From: Micromonospora rosaria
Lineage (GTDB): Bacteria > Actinomycetota > Actinomycetes > Mycobacteriales > Micromonosporaceae
NCBI RefSeq assembly: GCF_001567585.1
Contig: NZ_LRQV01000036.1
Span: 1-53,781, forward strand
Direction: 5' to 3'
Length of the DNA stretch: 53,781 nt
In this document: piece by piece, positions 40,397 to 48,644 of the stretch
Layout of the letters: each line of letters starts with the position of its first letter
How positions within the stretch are numbered: position 1 is the first letter of the stretch
Made by a program: the position numbers and the translations under genes
The notes under the pieces: model-generated
Told to the model about the DNA's origin: nothing
The model's input: only the letters and a program-made list of their open reading frames with translations
Databases searched by the model: none

Positions 40397-40834
40397 TCAG
40401 GCGGGCTGTCGGCAGCGCATCACCTCACCGATGAACGGCCGGCCGGTGGTGGTGAGCCGGTGCCGGGTGGTCACCTGTCGCTCGCCGGGGTCGGCGGTCA
40501 CCGTCACCTGTTCCCGGGCCACCTCGGCGCCGGCCCGGTCCCGGGCCCGCAGCACGCAGACGGCGGAGCCGCCCTCCGGCACGGTGACCCGGAAGTCGAC
40601 CAGGATCTGCGCGTCGGTGATCCCGGTGTACGTGATCACCTCGGCGTCGTACGCCGGGTCGCCGTACCGCTGGTAGTCGCGGACCGCGACCAGGGTCAGG
40701 CCCGTCAGCATGCCGACCAGGACGAGCCCGACGAGCAGGGTGCGGCGACGCCGGGCGGGGGCGCGGCGGTGGCCGTAGCGCCCGGGTGGGAAGACGGGGG
40801 CGCCGGAAGGAATTGTGGCGTGCGTCTCGGTCAC
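40397..40834 (-). CDS. DUF4307 family membrane protein
   Basis: A 145-residue protein with a basic cytoplasmic head (YGHRRAPARRRRT), one membrane helix (about residues 32-50, LLVGLVLVGMLTGLTLVAV) and an extracytoplasmic beta domain (YTGITDAQILVDFRVTVPEGGSAVCVLRAR...EVMRCRQPA) with two Cys. This is the DUF4307 pattern of actinobacteria (Rv1081c in M. tuberculosis). Function unknown. It is divergent to mca and upstream of greA on the same strand, with a gap of 144 bases in which greA's promoter must lie. Confidence 0.88.
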   Translation of the reverse strand: MTETHATIPSGAPVFPPGRYGHRRAPARRRRTLLVGLVLVGMLTGLTLVAVRDYQRYGDPAYDAEVITYTGITDAQILVDFRVTVPEGGSAVCVLRARDRAGAEVAREQVTVTADPGERQVTTRHRLTTTGRPFIGEVMRCRQPA

Positions 40835-40942
40835 CGGCGGGTATCTCCTGGCGTTGTTGTCGGTGGCATCGGCAAGAATGGCTAGAGTCCATCTTCCCAG
40901 CCCGGTCCGGCATCAAGGATGGCAGGTCAGTACGGCTGTCGT

Positions 40943-40969
40943 CACAGTGCGGTTGGCACAGTGCGGTTG
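40943..40969 (+). repeat. 13-bp direct repeat upstream of mca
   Basis: CACAGTGCGGTTG occurs at 40943-40955 and 40957-40969, in the divergent promoter region between the DUF4307 gene and mca. It could be a tandem binding site. The spacing (14 bp) is not a whole number of turns. Confidence 0.55.
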
Positions 40970-41017
40970 TCGTGGCGGGCGGGCCCGACCGGCGGGCACA
41001 GACGAGGAGCCCTGACG

Positions 41018-41899
41018 TTGGCAGACCAACTACGTCTCATGGCCGTGCACGCGCACCCCGACGACGAGTCGAGCAAGGGCGCCGCGACCACCGCGAAGTA
41101 CGTCGCCGAGGGTGTGGACGTCCTGGTCGTGACGTGTACCGGCGGGGAACGCGGGAGCGTGCTCAACCCCAAGCTGGACCGGCCGGAGGTGTGGGCCGAC
41201 ATCGCCAACATCCGCCGGGGCGAGATGGACGCCGCACGCGCCATCCTCGGTGTCGACCAGGCCTGGCTGGGCTTCGTGGACTCGGGCCTGCCCGAGGGCG
41301 ACCCGCTGCCGCCGCTGCCGGAGGGCTGCTTCGGGCTCCAGGACGTCGAGGTGGCGGCGGGGCCCCTGGTGCGCCTGATGCGGCAGTTCCGTCCGCACGT
41401 CGTCACCACGTACGACGAGGAGGGCGGCTACCCGCACCCCGACCACATCATGTGCCACCGGGTGAGCGTGGCCGCGTTCGAGGCGGCCGGCGACCCGGCG
41501 CGCTACCCGGAGCTGGGCGAGCCGTGGCAGCCGCTGAAGCTCTACTACGACATCGGCTTCTCCAAGGCCAAGATCATGGCGCTGCACGAGGCGATGCTCG
41601 CCGCCGGCCTCGACTCGCCGTACGACGAGTGGCTCAAGCGTTGGGAGGAGCGGCCGGACAAGGGCCCCCGGATCACCACCCGGGTGGAGTGCGCGGAGTA
41701 CTTCCCGGTCCGCGACGACGCGCTGCGCGCCCACGCCACCCAGGTCGACCCGGACGGCTTCTGGTTCCACGTGCCGATGGAGCTCCAGCAGCGGGCCTGG
41801 CCGACGGAGGACTTCCAGCTCGCCAAGTCCCTGGTCGACAGCCCGCTGCCCGAGTCCGACCTGTTCGCCGGGATCCGCGAGACCACCCGTGCCCGGTGA
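41018..41899 (+). CDS. mca: Mycothiol S-conjugate amidase
   Basis: A 293-residue zinc amidase that cuts mycothiol S-conjugates so that mercapturic acids are exported. The zinc site is VHAHPDDESSK (H13, D16) together with the late HPDH of GGYPHPDHIMCHR. The start is TTG 41018, with GAGGAG eight bases before it; the longer frame upstream lacks a good start. Length and conserved blocks (YDIGFSKAKIMALHEAML, VECAEYFPVRDDALRAHATQVDPDGFWFHVP) fit Mca, not MshB, whose insertions differ. It is one of the strongest signs that the organism makes mycothiol. Confidence 0.95.
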   Translation: MADQLRLMAVHAHPDDESSKGAATTAKYVAEGVDVLVVTCTGGERGSVLNPKLDRPEVWADIANIRRGEMDAARAILGVDQAWLGFVDSGLPEGDPLPPLPEGCFGLQDVEVAAGPLVRLMRQFRPHVVTTYDEEGGYPHPDHIMCHRVSVAAFEAAGDPARYPELGEPWQPLKLYYDIGFSKAKIMALHEAMLAAGLDSPYDEWLKRWEERPDKGPRITTRVECAEYFPVRDDALRAHATQVDPDGFWFHVPMELQQRAWPTEDFQLAKSLVDSPLPESDLFAGIRETTRAR

Positions 41900-41947
41900 T
41901 CCGGGGCCGGGGCTACCCTGGTGACCAGCCGTACCACGGAGGGAACC

Positions 41948-42241
41948 ATGCTGACCGCCGCCCAGGTGCTCGCACAGAACAACTTCGGTAACACCCGCAC
42001 GGGTGGGCTGGCCGGGCCGATGGGCCTCTTCATCATCCTCGCGCTGGCCGCCGTCACCGTGCTGCTGATCCGCAACATGAACGCGCGGCTGCGCCGGCTG
42101 CCCCCCAGCTTCGCCGACGCGGCGGTGCCGGCCGAGGCGTCCCGGGCGGAGGCGGCAGTCCTCGATCCGACAGACGGAGGTTCCCCACAGGAATCCTCAC
42201 CGAAAGCCGCCAAGGCGCATCAGCAGCACCGGAACGGGTAG
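41948..42241 (+). CDS. Small single-helix membrane protein (Rv1083-like)
   Basis: A 97-residue protein with a periplasmic N-terminus, one membrane helix (about 26-42, GLFIILALAAVTVLLI) and a basic, disordered cytoplasmic tail. The conserved beginning MLTAAQVLAQNNFGNTRTGGLAGPMG and its place just after mca match M. tuberculosis Rv1083. Function unknown. GAGGGA lies shortly before ATG 41948. A perfect hairpin follows within 25 bases. Confidence 0.8.
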   Translation: MLTAAQVLAQNNFGNTRTGGLAGPMGLFIILALAAVTVLLIRNMNARLRRLPPSFADAAVPAEASRAEAAVLDPTDGGSPQESSPKAAKAHQQHRNG

Positions 42242-42261
42242 TTCACTCGTGATTCACGCCG

Positions 42262-42297
42262 AACCGGATGGTCGCCCCCTGTTGCGACCATCCGGTT
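42262..42297. terminator. Terminator after the mca unit
   Basis: AACCGGATGGTCGC (42262-42275) and GCGACCATCCGGTT (42284-42297) form a perfect 14-bp stem with an 8-nt loop, about 20 bases after the stop. Confidence 0.85.
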
Positions 42298-42421
42298 TGG
42301 CTTAGCCTTCCGCCGGGGGGACCAGACGTTCCCCGTGCCGTGCGCGGAAGGGGGCGCCGATGACACTCACCGCACCGGCCGCCCGCCGGGCCGCTGGGCG
42401 ACCGGCCGAGGGAGGAGTTCG

Positions 42422-44953
42422 GTGACCTCCGACCGGGCCGGCGATCCGCTCGACCGGCTCGGGTTGCGCGGTACGCCGCCGCGCGTCCTGCTGCTCACCG
42501 TCGCGGTCCTGCTGACCGCGGTGACGACCGCCGTGGTCGGGCTGACCCTCCCCACCGGCCTGCCCGCGGACGACCCGCTGCCCGGCGCGGCCCGCTTCGG
42601 GATCGCCGTGGCCGCCTTCGCGGTGGCCCAGTTGGCCCGGCTGCGCTTCCGCACCTCGGCCGGCATGGTCAGCATCACCTGGGGCGAGGCCGCCCTGATC
42701 GTCTGCCTGTACCTGGTGCCCGCCGGCTGGCTGCCGTCGGCCGCGCTGCTCGGCGCCGGACTGGCCTGGTGGGGGATGTCGGTCGCCAGCGACCGCCGCC
42801 CGCTGGTCGAGGTCGTCCGGATCGCCGCCTCGCTCTCGGCGGCGACCGCGCTGGCCGCCTCGGTGGCGACCGCGCTGGGCCGGCCGCTGCTGGCCGGGCC
42901 CACCCCCGGGCTGGCGCTGGCCCTGATCGCCGGATCGGTGACGTACCTGCTGGTCACGGCCTGGCTGGGCGGGGTCATGCTCGGCCTGCGGCACAGCATG
43001 TCGATCGGTACGCCGCTGCTCGCCGCGCTCCGGGGCAAGCTGCTGATGTTCGTCGGCAACATTGTCGTCGGTCTGGTCGTGGTGGCGCTGCTGGAGATCG
43101 ACGCGCGCTGGCTGCTGCTGCTCCCGCCGCTGCTCTGGCTGCTCCAGCAGACCTACCGGCACCGGCTCAAAGCCGACCAGGAACGCCGGACCTGGCGGGC
43201 GTTCGCCGAGGCCACCGCCGCCCTGAACCAGTTGGAGGAAGGCGGCGTCGCCACCGCGGCGGCCACCGGCGCGCTCAACCTCTTCGGCGCGGAGACGGTC
43301 GAGGTGCACGTGGCCCGCGCCGACGGCCCCTGGCGGCGGTACCGGTGCGACGCCGGCGGGCAGGTCACCGACCAGGAGGTCGACCCGCCGCGCCGCCGTG
43401 ACCCGGACGAGCACGAGCTGTTCCGGCCGCTCGCCGTCGGCTCGGCCGAGGTCGGCGAGCTTCGCCTGTTCTTCCCCCGCTCGGCGCCGCCCGGGGCCCG
43501 GGAGCGGGACGCCGTCGCCGCGTTCGGCGACGCCCTCGCGGCGGCCCTGCACGACGCGGCGACGCACCGGGAGCTGCGCCTGGTGACCGAGCGGTCGTCG
43601 TACGAGGCGGTGCACGACCCGCTCACCGGGCGGCTCAACCGGGCGGCCATGCTCAGCCAGGGTGACCAGGCGTTGCGGCAGTTGGCCCACGAGCACCCGG
43701 TGGCGCTGCTGCTGCTCGACATCAACCAGTTCAAGGAGGTCAACGACACCCTCGGGCACGCGGCCGGCGACCAGTTGCTGCGGTTGACCGCCGACCGGCT
43801 GGGGACGCTGACCCGCACCGACGAACTGCTCGGGCGGCTCGGCGGGGACGAGTTCGCCCTGCTGGTGACGTCCGCCCCGGTGGTCGGCGACCGGTCCGCC
43901 CCGCTGACGTACGCGCTGCGCCGGGCCCGGGAGATCGCCGAGCGGCTCGCCGCGCCGACCGAGGTGGCGGGCGTACGGATGTCCGTCGAGGTCTCCGTCG
44001 GGGTGGTGGTGGCCGCCGCCGGTACCGCCGACCTGACCGAGCTGCTGCGCCGCGCCGACATCGCCATGTACCAGGCCAAGGGCGGGGGCGGCAGCATCGC
44101 CGCGTACGACAGCGCCCGGGACGCGGCCAGCACCGACCAGCTCGCCCTGCTCGCCGAGCTGCGCGAGGCGCTCGCCGCCGACGACCAGCTCGTGCTGGCG
44201 TTGCAGCCGGCGGTGGACCTGGCAACCGGGGCGCCGACCGGGGTGGAGGCGCTGATCCGCTGGCAGCACCCGCGCCGGGGCTGGCTGAACCCGGCCGAGT
44301 TCATCCGCCCGGTGGAGCACAGCGAGCAGCTCGGCACGTTCACCCGGTACGTGCTGGACAAGGCGCTCGCCGTGGCCGCCGGCTGGGCGCGGGAGGGGCT
44401 GGACGTCCCCATCTCGGTGAACCTCTCGGCGCGCAGCCTGCTGGACGCCCGGCTGCCGGCCGACATCGCCGAGCTGCTGCGCCGGCACCAGGTTCCGGCG
44501 CACCGGCTGGTCCTGGAGATCACCGAGACGGTGGTGATGAGCGAGCTGGAGGTCATCGACGAGGTGCTGGCCACCCTGCGCACGATGGGGGTCCAGCTCG
44601 CGGTGGACGACTTCGGCACCGGCTTCTCGTCGCTGACCTTCCTGACCCGGATCACGGTGGACGAGCTGAAGGTGGACCGCTCGTTCGTGATCCGGATGGC
44701 CGACTCCCCGGAGGCGGCGGCCATCGTCCGGACCACCGTCGGGCTCGCCCACGAGCTGGGGCTGCGGGTGGTCGCCGAGGGGGTGGAGACCGCCGAGCAG
44801 CGGCTCGCCCTGACCGAGCTGGGTTGCACCGCCGCCCAGGGGTACCACTTCTTCAAGCCCATGCCGGCGGACAAGATCAGCGCCGTGCTCGGGCAGTTGA
44901 TCGACACCTCCCGCCCCAACGTCCTGCCGCTGCGCGCCGACGGCGCCTCCTGA
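42422..44953 (+). CDS. Membrane GGDEF-EAL (diguanylate cyclase/phosphodiesterase)
   Basis: An 843-residue c-di-GMP enzyme. Five or six membrane helices (about 22-240) are followed by a GAF-like region (260-390), a GGDEF domain with G474-F478 (GRLGGDEFALL) intact, and an EAL domain from about 570 (VEALIRW with E609). The phosphodiesterase residues are all visible: SVNLSARS, LEITETV, VDDFGTGFSSL, LKVDRSF, VAEGVET, QGYHFFKP. The inhibitory I-site is RTDE instead of RxxD, so product inhibition may be weak. GTG 42422 has GGAG before it. It could make or break c-di-GMP, or both. A single gene, with an element and terminator behind it. Confidence 0.92.
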   Translation: MTSDRAGDPLDRLGLRGTPPRVLLLTVAVLLTAVTTAVVGLTLPTGLPADDPLPGAARFGIAVAAFAVAQLARLRFRTSAGMVSITWGEAALIVCLYLVPAGWLPSAALLGAGLAWWGMSVASDRRPLVEVVRIAASLSAATALAASVATALGRPLLAGPTPGLALALIAGSVTYLLVTAWLGGVMLGLRHSMSIGTPLLAALRGKLLMFVGNIVVGLVVVALLEIDARWLLLLPPLLWLLQQTYRHRLKADQERRTWRAFAEATAALNQLEEGGVATAAATGALNLFGAETVEVHVARADGPWRRYRCDAGGQVTDQEVDPPRRRDPDEHELFRPLAVGSAEVGELRLFFPRSAPPGARERDAVAAFGDALAAALHDAATHRELRLVTERSSYEAVHDPLTGRLNRAAMLSQGDQALRQLAHEHPVALLLLDINQFKEVNDTLGHAAGDQLLRLTADRLGTLTRTDELLGRLGGDEFALLVTSAPVVGDRSAPLTYALRRAREIAERLAAPTEVAGVRMSVEVSVGVVVAAAGTADLTELLRRADIAMYQAKGGGGSIAAYDSARDAASTDQLALLAELREALAADDQLVLALQPAVDLATGAPTGVEALIRWQHPRRGWLNPAEFIRPVEHSEQLGTFTRYVLDKALAVAAGWAREGLDVPISVNLSARSLLDARLPADIAELLRRHQVPAHRLVLEITETVVMSELEVIDEVLATLRTMGVQLAVDDFGTGFSSLTFLTRITVDELKVDRSFVIRMADSPEAAAIVRTTVGLAHELGLRVVAEGVETAEQRLALTELGCTAAQGYHFFKPMPADKISAVLGQLIDTSRPNVLPLRADGAS

Positions 44954-45031
44954 CCGCTCGTGGCCGCGGCGGCCCGCCGGCTGGTCGGCCCCACCCGGCG
45001 TGAGCCGGGTACCGGTGGTGCTGTTCGTCAT

Positions 45032-45218
45032 CCTTTCGAGCTGCCCTCACGCACGGGGCAGCCCGCCGCCTCTCGCCGGACCCTGCGCGACGGCCCCACG
45101 ACCGGCTGCCCGCCGCACCAGCGGCGGGCCGGTCGGGAAACGCGGGCCGGTCGGAGGCAGGGGCTCGGGTAGGTGGGCCCGGAACGGGGTGCCCCGTGCA
45201 CGAGGGCAGCTCGAAAGG
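45032..45218. repeat. 187-bp element with 33-bp imperfect inverted ends
   Basis: CCTTTCGAGCTGCCCTC... (45032-45064) and its reverse complement (45186-45218) agree at 30 of 33 positions. The inside has a hairpin GCCCGCCGC-ACCA-GCGGCGGGC and its CGACCG/CGGTCG extension. It is noncoding and lies between convergent genes. It could be a miniature inverted-repeat element; I see no target-site duplication. Confidence 0.65.
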
Positions 45219-45230
45219 CTCTCCGGGTCG

Positions 45231-45268
45231 GACCCGCCGCCGACGGGGTGCCCCCTCGGCGGCGGGTC
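45231..45268. terminator. Strong hairpin before the PI-PLC-like gene end
   Basis: GACCCGCCGCCGA (45231-45243) and TCGGCGGCGGGTC (45256-45268) form a perfect 13-bp stem whose loop also pairs (CGGGG/CCCC). It serves the convergent pair of the GGDEF-EAL gene and the PI-PLC-like gene. With the 187-bp element it fills most of the 44954-45308 gap, which shows no gene. Confidence 0.75.
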
Positions 45269-45308
45269 CTGTCGGCGGCGGGTTCTGTCGCGCGGGGTCG
45301 GCTGCGGG

Positions 45309-46337
45309 TCAGCCCCGGGGCAGCACGTCGTCGACCACGCCGGGCAGGGTGGCCCAGTCGGCGGAGGCGATGGTGGCGTGCGCGCGGGCGAGCTGCGCCA
45401 CCCGGGCGGCGGCGGCCCCGGCGTCGTCGCCCACCGACGGCGGCACCTTCTGCGCGTCGGTCATCATCAGCAGGTAGTGGTTGCGGTGGTACCAGGAGGT
45501 GTCGATCCCGCCGGTGACGTAGGCGGTCGCGTCGCCGTCGAAGACCACGAACCAGGGGCGCAGGGCGGTCTCGGCGTACCGGGTGCGGGGATCGCCGGCC
45601 TGGGCCCGGTGCACGGCCGGGAAGGCCCGGGCCGAGCCGAGGGTGCCGGCGGCGGCCAGGGCGACCAGGTGGCGGGCGTACTCGACGTCGGTCCACAGGG
45701 TGTCGGTCGGGTTGCTCTGCTCGACGGTGCCGGGGATCAGGTGGACGATGACCTTCCCGGCGAGCTGGGCCCGGGTGGGCCAGGCGTCGGCCCGCGCCGC
45801 CGCGTCCAGGGTGGGGTGGCTGCCGAGCAGGTCGGCGGGGCGGAACACCCGGTCGCCGAGGCGGGCGGCGAGCAGGGCGTCGAGCTGGGCGGGCCCCTGC
45901 CCGGTCCGGCTGCTGAACCCGGTCTTCAGCTCGATCTTGACGTGCAGCGGGCCGGCGTCGGGGTGGGCGGCCAGCCAGAGCCGGATGTTGTCCAGGCAGT
46001 GCTCCAGGTTCCGGTTGCGGGTGCCGGTGTAGAGCTGGGCGGCGCTGGAGGCCTGGACGCAGTTGTTGTCGTTGCCGAGCGGGTTGGAGTGGCTGACCCG
46101 CCACACCCGACTGATGACGTCCGGCCAGATGTCCAGCTCGATCATGCCGGGCCGGGCGTCCAGCGCCTGTGCCAGGTACGGGTAGGTGGCCCGCTCGTAC
46201 GCGTTGTGGGTGCCGACGGTGGTGGTGGCCGAGACCCGGGCGGCCGGGTCGGCGGCGGCCGACGCGGGTGTGGCGGCGAGGACCGCCGCGACCACCGCGA
46301 CCGAGGTGATCGCGGCCAGGGGACGGGTACCGCGCAT
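45309..46337 (-). CDS. Secreted Ca2+-dependent phosphoinositide phospholipase C-like protein
   Basis: A 342-residue exported protein of the PI-PLC-C1-like (PF16670) or related TIM-barrel group. The signal peptide (residues 1-29) ends ASAAA. The catalytic region reads TVGTHNAYERATYPYLAQALDARPGMIELDIWPDV with H44, and VSHSNPLGNDNNC with H83, likely the second histidine. HVKIELKTGFSS gives acidic residues for Ca2+. Substrate not proven: inositol phospholipids are common in actinobacterial membranes. ATG 46337 has GGAGGAG before it. It stands alone, divergent to the DUF255 gene. Confidence 0.75.
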   Translation of the reverse strand: MRGTRPLAAITSVAVVAAVLAATPASAAADPAARVSATTTVGTHNAYERATYPYLAQALDARPGMIELDIWPDVISRVWRVSHSNPLGNDNNCVQASSAAQLYTGTRNRNLEHCLDNIRLWLAAHPDAGPLHVKIELKTGFSSRTGQGPAQLDALLAARLGDRVFRPADLLGSHPTLDAAARADAWPTRAQLAGKVIVHLIPGTVEQSNPTDTLWTDVEYARHLVALAAAGTLGSARAFPAVHRAQAGDPRTRYAETALRPWFVVFDGDATAYVTGGIDTSWYHRNHYLLMMTDAQKVPPSVGDDAGAAAARVAQLARAHATIASADWATLPGVVDDVLPRG

Positions 46338-46477
46338 GGGCTCCTCCTTCGACGTGCCCGGCGACCTGCCCGCCGGGCCATGCGCCGATATAAATCGATG
46401 AACGTGAACGAAGGAAGGCCCCGGCGGGGACAACGGGGGAGCGGACGGAGCCGCCGTCGGGTGGATATGGTCGTCGG

Positions 46478-48556
46478 GTGAACCGACTCGCCGACGCCAC
46501 CAGCCCCTACCTGCTCCAGCACGCCGCCAACCCGGTGGACTGGTGGCCCTGGTGCGACGAGGCGTTCGCCGAGGCGAAACGCCGCGACGTGCCGGTGCTG
46601 ATCTCGGTCGGGTACGCGGCCTGCCACTGGTGCCACGTGATGGCCCACGAGTCCTTCGAGGACGAGGCGGTCGGCGCGCTGCTCAACAGCGGTTTCGTGG
46701 CGATCAAGGTGGACCGGGAGGAGCGCCCCGACGTCGACGCCGTCTACATGACCGCCACCCAGGCGATGACCGGGCAGGGCGGCTGGCCGATGACCGTCTT
46801 CGCCACCCCGGACGGCACCCCGTTCTTCTGCGGCACGTACTTCCCGAAGCCGAACTTTGTCCGGCTGCTGGAGTCGGTCGGCACCGCCTGGCGGGAGCAG
46901 CGGGAGGCCGTGCTCAAGCAGGGCGCCGCCGTGGTCGAGGCGATCGGGGGAGCGCAGGCCGTGGGCGGCCCCACCGCGCCCCTCACCGCCGACCTGCTCG
47001 ACGCCGCCGCCGCCCAGCTCGCCCGGGAGTACGACCGGGAGCACGGCGGCTTCGGCGGCGCGCCCAAGTTCCCGCCGCACATGAACCTGCTCTTCCTGCT
47101 CCGCCACCACCAGCGCACCGGCTCGGCGGAGAGCCTGGAGATCGTCCGGCACACCTGCGAGGCGATGGCCCGGGGCGGCATCCACGACCAGCTCGCCGGC
47201 GGGTTCGCCCGGTACTCGGTGGACGGGCACTGGACGGTGCCGCACTTCGAGAAGATGCTCTACGACAACGCCCTGCTGCTGCGGGTCTACACCCAGCTCT
47301 GGCGGCTCACCGGGGACCCGATGGCCAAGCGGGTGGCCCGGGACATCGCCCGCTTCCTCGCCGACGAGCTGCACAAGCCGGGTGAGGGCTTCGCCTCCGC
47401 GCTGGACGCCGACACCGAGGGCGTCGAGGGGCTCACCTACGCCTGGACCCCCGCCCAACTCGTCGAGGTGCTGGGGGAGTCGGACGGCCGCTGGGCCGCC
47501 GACCTCTTCGCCGTCACCGAGGCCGGCACCTTCGAGCACGGCACGAGCGTGCTGCGGCTGGCCCGGGACGTCGACGACGCCGACCCCGAGGTGCGCCGCC
47601 GCTGGCAGGAGGTGGTCAGCCGGCTGCTGGTGGCCCGGGACGGTCGCCCCCAGCCGGCCCGCGACGACAAGGTGGTGGCCGCCTGGAACGGGCTGGCGGT
47701 GACCGCGCTCGCCGAGTTCGTCCGCCTCGTCGAGACGCAGACCACGGGCGGGACCGGTACGGCCGCCGCCGCCGGGCTCGGCGGCGAGGACAACGTGCTC
47801 GCCGGGGTGGCCATCGTCGCCGACGGGGCCCTGCGGGACACCGCCGAGCACCTGGCCCGGGTGCACGTGGTCGACGGCCGGCTGCGCCGGGTCTCCCGCG
47901 ACGGTGTGGTCGGGGCGCCGGCCGGGGTGCTGGAGGACTACGGAGCCGTGGCCGAGGCGTTCTGCGCCATGCACCAGCTCACCGGGGAGGGCCGGTGGCT
48001 GGAGCTGGCCGGGCAGCTCCTGGACACCGCCCTGGCCCGTTTCGCCGCCCCCGGCGGCGGGTTCTACGACACCGCCGACGACGCCGAGCAGCTCGTCACC
48101 CGGCCCGCCGACCCGACCGACAACGCCACCCCGTCCGGGCGCTCGGCGATCGCGGCGGCGCTGGTCACGTACGCCGCGTTGACCGGGGAGAACCGCTACC
48201 GGGAGGCCGCCGAGGCCGCCCTGGCCACGATCGCCCCGATCGCCGCCCGGCACGCCCGCTTCACCGGGTACGCGGCCACCGTCGGGGAGGCGCTGCTGTC
48301 GGGCCCGTACGAGATCGCGGTGGCGACCGACGACCCGGCCGGTGACCCGCTGGTCGCGGCGGCGCTCCGGCACGCGCCGCCCGGGGCGGTGCTGGTCGCC
48401 GGCCGCCCGGACCAGCCCGGGGTGCCGCTGCTCGCCGACCGCCCGGCCCGCGACGGGCGGCCCACCGCGTACGTCTGCCGGGGTTTCGTCTGTCAGCGTC
48501 CGGTCGGCACCGTCGACGACCTGCGTGCCCAGTTGTTAGGAGGGGCCCCCGCTTAA
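46478..48556 (+). CDS. DUF255 thioredoxin-domain protein (YyaL/Rv1084 type)
   Basis: A 692-residue protein with an N-terminal thioredoxin-like domain (residues 1-170) and a C-terminal (alpha/alpha)6-barrel-like domain (from about 210, GMHNQLAGG-like [26 protein letters not shown] and [17 protein letters not shown]). The redox motif is CHWC (C49, C52). Known as DUF255/spermatogenesis-associated protein 20 type, with unresolved function. The last codons derive from repeat copy D: a TTA codon at 48536-48538, then GGAPA and the TAA stop. Translation to the end therefore needs the UUA-reading tRNA. GTG 46478 is preceded by GGTGGATAT. Confidence 0.88.
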   Translation: MNRLADATSPYLLQHAANPVDWWPWCDEAFAEAKRRDVPVLISVGYAACHWCHVMAHESFEDEAVGALLNSGFVAIKVDREERPDVDAVYMTATQAMTGQGGWPMTVFATPDGTPFFCGTYFPKPNFVRLLESVGTAWREQREAVLKQGAAVVEAIGGAQAVGGPTAPLTADLLDAAAAQLAREYDREHGGFGGAPKFPPHMNLLFLLRHHQRTGSAESLEIVRHTCEAMARGGIHDQLAGGFARYSVDGHWTVPHFEKMLYDNALLLRVYTQLWRLTGDPMAKRVARDIARFLADELHKPGEGFASALDADTEGVEGLTYAWTPAQLVEVLGESDGRWAADLFAVTEAGTFEHGTSVLRLARDVDDADPEVRRRWQEVVSRLLVARDGRPQPARDDKVVAAWNGLAVTALAEFVRLVETQTTGGTGTAAAAGLGGEDNVLAGVAIVADGALRDTAEHLARVHVVDGRLRRVSRDGVVGAPAGVLEDYGAVAEAFCAMHQLTGEGRWLELAGQLLDTALARFAAPGGGFYDTADDAEQLVTRPADPTDNATPSGRSAIAAALVTYAALTGENRYREAAEAALATIAPIAARHARFTGYAATVGEALLSGPYEIAVATDDPAGDPLVAAALRHAPPGAVLVAGRPDQPGVPLLADRPARDGRPTAYVCRGFVCQRPVGTVDDLRAQLLGGAPA

Positions 48557-48589
48557 CGCATACGGTCGAGAAGGGGCACCTTCTCACAC
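48535..48589. repeat. Palindromic repeat element, copy D (inverse orientation)
   Basis: Arms around GGAGGGGCCCCC and AAGGGGCACCTT flank TTAACGCATACGGTCG (48553-48568). The left arm is translated as the last residues and stop of the DUF255 gene. It lies between two genes of the same direction. Confidence 0.8.
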
Positions 48590-48644
48590 CCCGGCCCACC
48601 TCCGGCGAGAGGCGGCCGGGGACGCCGTTAGGCTTGCGCACGAG

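Noticed and set aside
42302..45031. A 909-residue open frame on the minus strand opposite the GGDEF-EAL gene
   Set aside because: It is an antisense frame of a strongly supported gene; Pro/Arg/Gly-rich, without domain signatures. The high GC makes such frames common across the window.
45000..46481. A 493-residue plus-strand frame over the PI-PLC-like gene
   Set aside because: Low-complexity Gly/Val/Gln sequence, antisense to a gene with a good signal peptide and catalytic histidines.
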